Shown: piece by piece, positions 57,867 to 64,000 of the stretch
Position numbering within the stretch: position 1 is the first letter of the stretch
Layout of the letters: every line of letters begins with the position of its first letter
DNA from: Lotus japonicus
Lineage: Eukaryota > Streptophyta > Magnoliopsida > Fabales > Fabaceae
Direction of reading: 5' to 3'
Assembly: GCF_012489685.1 (NCBI RefSeq)
Contig: NC_080041.1
Coordinates: 102,641,760 to 102,705,759, forward strand
DNA: 64,000 bases
Position numbers and translations under genes: made by a program
Notes under the pieces: generated by a model
Seen by the model: only the letters and a program-made list of their open reading frames with translations
Told to the model about the DNA's origin: nothing
Database searches by the model: none

Positions 57867-59066
57867 GGCAGATTATAGTTAATTCATTATCTTGTTTGGT
57901 AGGTATTCATTTTGTCCTTTGTTTTTCGTAGGGGTAACGTGTAGTTTTTGCATAACTCTTGGGCAATTTGTTGTTCTAAACTGTAATTAATTAATTATTA
58001 TATTAAAACAAATATTGATAAACATTATTAAACAATGTCAATTTGAATATTTTTTAATAATAAATCACACATTCATGGAGATTTTTTTTAGCTTGAAAAA
58101 ATTGTTCATGTCTCATTATAATTAGAGAACTTTATGATCAATAATGAAACTTGAATGTAAGTTTTGTTCTTTAAGAAAAGGTATCGGTCCACACTTTTGG
58201 TCTGTATTCATGTTATGTGAGGAAAGAAAAGATGTAATAATAATAATAATAATTTCCATAAAATAATTATAGTAATAATAACAACAAAAAAATGTAATAA
58301 GTGTTACGTAGAGTGAAAGAAGCAATGATCGAACTCTAGACCGCTAAGCATAAAAAAAAACTCTAAATTGCTAAGTCATAGAGACTTTGATACCATGATA
58401 AATAATAAATTATCTTAAAAGCTTAAGCTATAGGATAATGGCTAAATGAATGATTTTATATTACATTCTAACACTATTTTGAGTATAGAAGAAACTCATA
58501 ATTTAGGAAGAAGGAGAAAAAAAAAAAAGGAGGAATAGGCTGCCATCATCGTTAACCCCACTTGTCCACGTCAACTTCTACCCCTCCAGCAAACTCATCA
58601 TGAGAACCATTGTCATTTTCTAAACTCAAAGGTACTAATCGCCCAAAGGAAGTTGAGAAAGAAAACCATGGTCTGGAGAAAACATAGCTCTCGATGCCTT
58701 ATATGGGGCGTTGAGCGGCCAGTGAGAGGCACTAAGCCCAGTTTTTACGACAACAACCATTACGGAAAGGGTCAAAACTTCATTTTTTTTAACTATCTCT
58801 CCATATCCTTTCCATTCTCCTTCAACTTCGTGAAGGAGGGACCCATGGGCCTGTAATTGAAGGAGTGAAGCTCTAAAATGATGGTGGCAGCAATCAGAGG
58901 ATCCTGAAAACCTCTCGGAGGCCATGGACGACTTGGAAATGTTTCTATGACCCTGGACTCATCTTCGTTCTTTTGAGTTTCATCTCTTCTTTCTCTATCT
59001 CTTGTATATGTTTCTTTTCCATTTTTGTGTTCAAATTGTTGTAACTTGATTCTTGTAAACTCATTC
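57867..59066. other. Region upstream of the O-methyltransferase, no supported gene
   Basis: AT-rich, with an AAT trinucleotide run at 58217-58251 and a dispersed repeat copy at about 58310-58480 related to the pair at 8018-8440. The stretch 58600-59066 is less AT-rich and is the target of the LINE insertion at 59083. None of its frames was recognised. Confidence 0.5.
58310..58480. repeat. Third copy of the dispersed repeat seen at 8018-8440
   Basis: Shares GAAGCAATGATCGAACTCTA, CATAGAGACTTTGATACCAT, AAAGCTTAAGCTATAGGATA and TTTTATATTACATTCTAACA with the earlier copies, diverged. Confidence 0.65.
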
Positions 59067-59082
59067 ATTGATGTAAATGAAA

Positions 59083-59872
59083 TGGAGGAGGTTCCTGATG
59101 TTGATTTTAAGCAAATTTGGAGTAGCCTTGCACCATCTAATGTGAAATCTTTTGTCTGGCGTCTGATGCTCAATCGAGTTCAAACGAAGACAAATTTGCG
59201 GCGAAGACATGTTATCCGTGATGACCAGAGTCTGGCTTGCTCCTTTTGTCAGCTTCAGGACGAGACGAGTGACCATTTGTTTTGCACTTGTGCGTTCTCC
59301 ATGGCCATCTGGCGCATGGTGCTTGGTTGGTTTGGGGTGTCCATAGCTTTACCATCACTAGTTAAAGCTTTGTTTGTCCAGTTTCCAGTGTTTGGTAGGT
59401 GCAGTTCCAAGAGGGAGGCCTTGGTGACAGTTTGGATGGCGACTTGTTGGTCACTTTGGCTGATGCGTAACAGAGTAATTTTTGATAATGGGGAACTGGA
59501 TGCAGGTTTGGTTTTGGACTTGATTCAAGTTCGTTCCTGGCATTGGATAAAGGCGAAGAGGGTGAATTTCCAGAATTCTTTTTATGAATGGAAGTTGTCC
59601 CCATTGGCTTGCTTGGACTCTTTGTGATTTTTGCAGGGGCTTGTTGCTGGTGTAGGATGTTGTCTGGTGTTTCTCTAGGCTGGTTTTAATGGGGTGAACG
59701 TTTGTATGGGAGGGTGGGGTATTTCTAGGGCTGATTGTTTGTTTCTGTTGTAGGTTGTTGGGCGTTCTGTTTTCCTTGCTTTCTGTTTTTTAGTTTCTTC
59801 TCATCTCTTGTATTTGGGTTAGCACCCCTTGTGCTAAATTTAAATGCAATTCTTTTGTTTATCAAAAAAAAA
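59083..59872 (+). mobile_element. 5'-truncated LINE with intact target duplication
   Basis: ATTGATGTAAATGAAA flanks it exactly (59067-59082 and 59873-59888), and the 3' end is a nine- to ten-base A-run. The remaining frame (59081-59627, ending CLDSL) is the C-terminal part of LINE ORF2: FKQIWSSLAPSNVKSFVWRL, then CSFCQLQDETSDHLFCTCAF (zinc-binding Cys/His cluster of the reverse-transcriptase zf-RVT domain) and WMATCWSLWLMRNRVIF. No stop occurs until the normal end, so the insertion is fairly young. Confidence 0.9.
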
Positions 59873-59888
59873 ATTGATGTAAATGAAA

Positions 59889-60771
59889 ATCTTTTATGTG
59901 TGGTGTTTTTTTCTATGCTTCATGCCTCTAACAAATTAATTGATAATATAACTTTCACTAATTTCAAGGGTGACAATAGAGATTCGCAAGCACGAGATAC
60001 CTTGTCTTAGGATAAATTAGTCATTGGAGATGCCTTTGAGAGTGAATTGAGCTATGCTGTTCCTTTTGGACCTTCTAGATTATAATGGATTAGGCCTAGG
60101 AATTCCATATGATAAGTTCACCTAGGCTAAGGATAGCTAGGCGGATGGTTCTCGATATCATTAATGAATGAATTTGTGCATGAGTGTTTGAGTTGAAAAA
60201 ATTATAGGATTAGATGAATGCATTTTTGAATACATCTTCTTCTTTGTTATCCTTGTAAACCTTCTTTTACTGTTTCATTTATATTAAAAATCATAAAAAT
60301 AATTTATTCAAATATCTTTTTATCTGCTTAGATCAATATTTTTAGTTGTTGGAATTAATGTTCACACAATTTTTAAGATGATAAATCTGTAATTTTTTTG
60401 TTGTTGCTACGATTGAATATTAAAGCATCAAGTCAAAAACATTACAACTAGAAAAACCTTTTATCATTCAGCATTACCGACCATCGTCATTCATTCTGAA
60501 AAATTATGTATATTTTACTTTTTAGTAATGCCTGATAGATCACTATTTATATGGTGCACCGTAGAGAACCCCATTTGTAAACTATTAAAAAAAATGAATA
60601 TGAGACTAAATTCAAGGGGCAAGTTACTAGAGAAATTTCTAGTAATTTTTAAGTTTTTAATCTGATCACCATATATAAATTTAGAAGATATGAAAACTTT
60701 TTAGTTTGATTCCATACTTGAGCGACGCGTATGGAAAAATATATATGTTGGGAGATGCTTACTAGTTAATA
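59889..60771. other. Intergenic region without supported gene
   Basis: AT-rich, no recognised repeat or coding region. Confidence 0.5.
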
Positions 60772-61048
60772 CTCCCTCCGTCCCTAATTATAAGCTAAAG
60801 TTGTAAAAATCACACTTATTAAGAAAGCCTTAATTGATGCATTGGTTTTCAAAAAAAATGTACAACTTTCTATGTTTACCCCTATTTATGATAATACTTT
60901 TTCATCATTGTACTACTAATGGTGGTGCTCCACTACCAATAAATGCAAGGGTGAATATGGAAAGAAATATTAACTTTTGCAAGGTTAGCTTATATTTAGT
61001 GACACAAAAAAAGTCTCAATGTTAGCTTATAATTAGGGACGGAGGGAG
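60772..61048. mobile_element. Stowaway MITE (Tc1/mariner type)
   Basis: Inverted ends CTCCCTCCGTCCCTAATTAT and ATAATTAGGGACGGAGGGAG, with the target TA on each side (60770-60771, 61049-61050). 277 bp, non-coding. This is the standard plant Stowaway terminus. Confidence 0.93.
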
Positions 61049-61284
61049 TATAATTTCTGATTCTTAAAGAAATTAGTCTCATAAGTGTCGGATATAAGAA
61101 TATCTTACGAAATCAATTAATTTTATTTTTTTAGATTTGATTTGTATGCATTAACAATTTAAATTTTTTTAACACATGCATTAGTTACATTTTTTTTCAT
61201 TTTAAACATTTATAAATTGATTTTTTTGAATAAATGAAATTAAAAATAAGAAAGCAACAAACTAGACACAAATAAGAGAACAAT

Positions 61285-61700
61285 GTCCATTTGGAACAAG
61301 AAGTGGATTTAACTCAATCGAGGCGAGGACCAATTCAGAGACTAAATTGAAAGCATAAACTCAAGAAAGCAAGTTTGTCACTACACATATTGACCTCACG
61401 CGGGATATGTTAGAAACCAACTCGCCACAGACAGGTTGAAATGTCAACAATCTCCACGAGCAAAGCTCTCAAATGTGACGTCAAATGGGAGAAAAGAAGA
61501 ATATAACATCTGGACAACATCAAACGAGTCGCTCTCACAAATAACATGCAGAAAACCCAACTCTCACGTTAAGAGTAGGTCATGTTTGATGATCATCAAC
61601 TCGGTCGAGATCACATAAGACCCAATAGAGGAGCTAGAAAAACCACCTAACCAAGAAGCAGATGCATTACGATTTACGAATAAGATCACCAAAGTCAATC
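61285..61700 (-). mobile_element. Antisense LINE remnant (RNase H region)
   Basis: Minus-strand reading gives NASASWLGGFSSSSIGSYVI, ISTELMIIKHDLLL and, after a stop, ELGFLHVICESDSFDVVQML, which follows the RNase H domain of plant LINEs (CESDS with catalytic Asp). Several stops are present. Confidence 0.68.
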
Positions 61701-61928
61701 AGTTGCTTGGGTGAATCAAAATTGTCATCAGTGTTAAGCTTCCCCGCCTGAGAGAACGACTTTGTGTTAAACTTTTTACCTATATATAATTAAACTTTTT
61801 TTTTTTTTTAACCTGTTGCATGGCATGAGTGAGGGTACATTCAACAAAACGGCACCGTTTGATGCATCTAAAAGACAAACTATATATGAAAGAAGGAGGC
61901 ACTGGGTCAATGTAAAAGTGCAGATGAG

Positions 61929-63743
61929 ATGAGTGCCTGCAAAACCCTTCTCTGCGCTTCACTCTCTTCCTCCTTCATATCTCTCCCCTCTCCGCCACCC
62001 ACCGCCACCGTCCTTTCTCTCTCCTCGCTCCGCCGCCACCACCACCGCCTCACGTGGAGATGTTGTCACACATCATCTCAAACCGTCCCTGCTTCCGATT
62101 CCTCCTCAACCGAAGATGAAGAACCAGAAGAACCCCAATTGCAGCACCTCCTCTCCACCGCCGAGGGAGTCTCCTCGCTCATGAAAATGGACCGCAAGCC
62201 TCTTCTCCTCCCTCACAAGCCTCACCCTCGCTGGTTCCCTTACCTCGACCGCTTCCGCTGCGGCGACGGTTCGACCCTCACCAGCACTGAGGTCATCGAT
62301 GCTCTCGCTCCGTGCATCTCTGAGCCGCGGAGGCTCAGGTTCGGGAATGCTGTTGGGAACCGGAGCTACTCTCTCTGCCTTGTGGTGGAAGGGCTTCGAG
62401 ACTTCGGCAATGTCTCCGCTTCGTTCCGCTCTGCTGATGCTCTTGGGGTTCAGTCCGTTCATGTTGTGTCTTCTGACGCCAACAAAAGGTGTTAACACTG
62501 TTGAGGTGAAACAAAATTTGAAGTAGTGTGTTTAATTTTTCTAATTTAATAGAATTCTATGATGTTTATACTAGTAATGAAGGATTAGAACATTGAATTT
62601 ATGTTAGAGGAATATGTACTGATCAAGGGGATGGGTAGTTCACATGGTTGGGTTAAGGGTAATTGTAGGTGAATGGCTCGACCCTGAGGAGGGATAATTT
62701 GTACTAATTTACTAACGACTAACATTTGCCTATAAAAAAAATGTGGATGTTATCATCACTTGCATCAATTTAAGAGACTTCTTTCAAATTTGACAATCAT
62801 TTTAAGGCATTATGTTGAGTTATGAACTGAATTATGTGGACATTGTTGAAACTATTGGATGGAGTATTGCATTGTAATTAATTTCATTTTTCACGATGAT
62901 CGACAGCCTCTGAAAGCTGGGTTCCTTGCTGTAGGTATAAAGATAATCGCCATGTGAGCATGGGTGCGGAGAAATGGTTGGATATTGAACTGTGGGACTC
63001 TCCAAAGGGTTGTTTTGATATATTGAAGTCACGTGGTTACCAAATTGCCACAACTCATTTGGGAACGGATGCGGTATTGTTTGTCTCTGCTATGTTTTGT
63101 TAGTTCATATCCAGATAAATGGTATGCAATCTGCATCGTATTCATTCATGCAAATGAATGTTTTTCAGTGTTGCACTTGCACTGCTATTTTGTTTTTAGT
63201 TATTATAAATCTGGAGGCAAAATGTCTGAAATTCTCAAGTGGCATGCAGTGAAGTTCACTAACCTTCTCTTACTTTTTATAGGTTTCTATTTATGAATTA
63301 GACTGGTCCCGTCCAACTGCAATAGTAGTCGGGAATGAAAATAGGTTATTTCCTTTATTTTCATCTCTTGTCTATCCATAAATTAATAGATGCCTTATTA
63401 GTAAAGTTGGTTTGGTTCAATTTGAAAAATCCCAAGTAATACTTTTGAAGCTGCAAATATGAGCTGATTGTCAATTTATTCTGGATGAACTATGTCTATG
63501 TGATCTTGATGCTGAATTAAATGTCAAATAGTTGTACACTTGTACTTCTTGTAACTTGGGTTTGACTTTTCAGCTCAGATTTCTTATGTATTTTCTTCTT
63601 GCAGGGGTATTAGTGATGAGGCTCTGGAATTGTCAGATTTACATTGCAGTATTCCAATGAATGGGATGGTGGATTCTTTCAATGTTTCAGTTGCAGCAGG
63701 AATCCTCATGCACCATGCTGTTTGTGATAGAATATCTCGCACG
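61929..63743 (+). CDS. SpoU/TrmH-family RNA 2'-O-ribose methyltransferase, plastid-type, 5' part of gene
   Basis: Exons 61929-62488, 62935-63073, 63283-63344 and 63605-63743 join in frame and run toward the window end. The first about 55 residues are rich in Ser, Arg and Leu with few acidic residues, as in a chloroplast or mitochondrial transit peptide. The catalytic domain starts SYSLCLVVEGLRDFGNVSAS then FRSADALGVQSVHVVS (motif 1 with the conserved N-x-S/G-A-x3-R region). It continues CFDILKSRGYQIATTHL, TAIVVGNENRGISDEALELS (motif 2) and CSIPMNGMVDSFNVSVAAGI (motif 3, forming the SAM-binding trefoil knot). The likely substrate is organellar tRNA or rRNA. The last exon(s) are probably outside the window. 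The ATG at 61929 is preceded by a second ATG frame at 61933 which is not used. Confidence 0.88.
62612..62745 (+). mobile_element. SINE copy in SpoU intron 1
   Basis: Shares GGTTAAGGGTAATTGTAGGT..., the B-box-like GGCTCGACCCTG and the 3' end ATTTACTAACGACTAACATT then TGCCTATAAAAAAAA with the SINE at 2933-3508. The A box is degenerate. Confidence 0.65.
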
Positions 63744-64000
63744 GTAAGGATTTGAATCACGCACTTTATTTGGCACCTAAGGACATATCAACCTGAATAT
63801 TATATCTGATATTTTTTGAATTGTAGTGTACCATGGTAGTCTTCCTTTTCTCTTAACTCATTTAATTTGAGTAAAAAAGAGTCATGTTACGATAAGATTT
63901 TGAAAAATCAGAATCTACAATTTTTTTTTTGCAGTTTATGGAGTTTCTCAAAATAATCTACTGAAATGGGAGGAAAAATAAAGTGTGCTTTTGTATAATT

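Overview
The window is nuclear DNA of a flowering plant: spliceosomal introns, AT-rich intergenic DNA, and a dense mixture of Helitrons, MITEs, SINEs, LINEs, a CACTA element and a Ty3/gypsy element. An O-methyltransferase resembling legume chalcone/isoliquiritigenin 2'-O-methyltransferases, and the style of the Helitron and SINE repeats, suggest a papilionoid legume (Lotus or a clover relative is a guess). I could not run searches, so all family calls come from reading translations.

Host genes that look usable are few: the last six exons of a splicing factor SF3B2 gene (81-1011, +); a single-exon WRN-exonuclease-like gene whose catalytic residues are mostly lost (25532-26194, +); a four-exon class II plant O-methyltransferase (55532-57806, -); and the first four exons of a plastid-type SpoU/TrmH RNA 2'-O-methyltransferase (61929-63743, +, running off the window). 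A second SF3B2 copy (6953-12212) is a decayed duplicate of the first. Broken host-gene pieces are common: RPL9 and HYPK inside a CACTA transposon (20632-24669), ClpB3 (26742-26913), an O-fucosyltransferase inside a Helitron (29860-30405), and an AIG1/GIMAP-type C-terminus split by insertions (33360-35928).

Layout: 1-6.9 kb SF3B2 tail, a SINE interrupted by a hAT MITE, an antisense LINE fragment interrupted by a PIF/Harbinger-like MITE, and a MITE seated in a TA microsatellite; 7-12.2 kb the SF3B2 pseudogene; 12.2-20.6 kb LINE scraps, two MULE-like elements, a Harbinger-like MITE and two Helitron 3' ends facing each other 18 bp apart; 20.6-24.7 kb the gene-capturing CACTA; 25-29 kb the WRN-like gene; 29.2-33.2 kb Helitrons; 33.4-36 kb the split AIG1 piece; 37.3-38.6 kb a MULE-like element; 38.6-55.5 kb a three-level nest; 55.5-64 kb the O-methyltransferase and SpoU genes with LINE and Stowaway insertions.

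The nest is, from outside in: a MULE-like foldback element (38631-55468); a 5.3-kb element with 113-bp terminal inverted repeats carrying a putative gypsy-type transposon-domain plus coiled-coil protein (39000-54947); and a young, internally gutted Ty3/gypsy chromovirus-like element with 3.6-kb LTRs (39860-50522, minus orientation). Its LTRs carry the most unexpected signal in the window: an array of eight small hairpins with a constant loop and compensatory changes in the stems.
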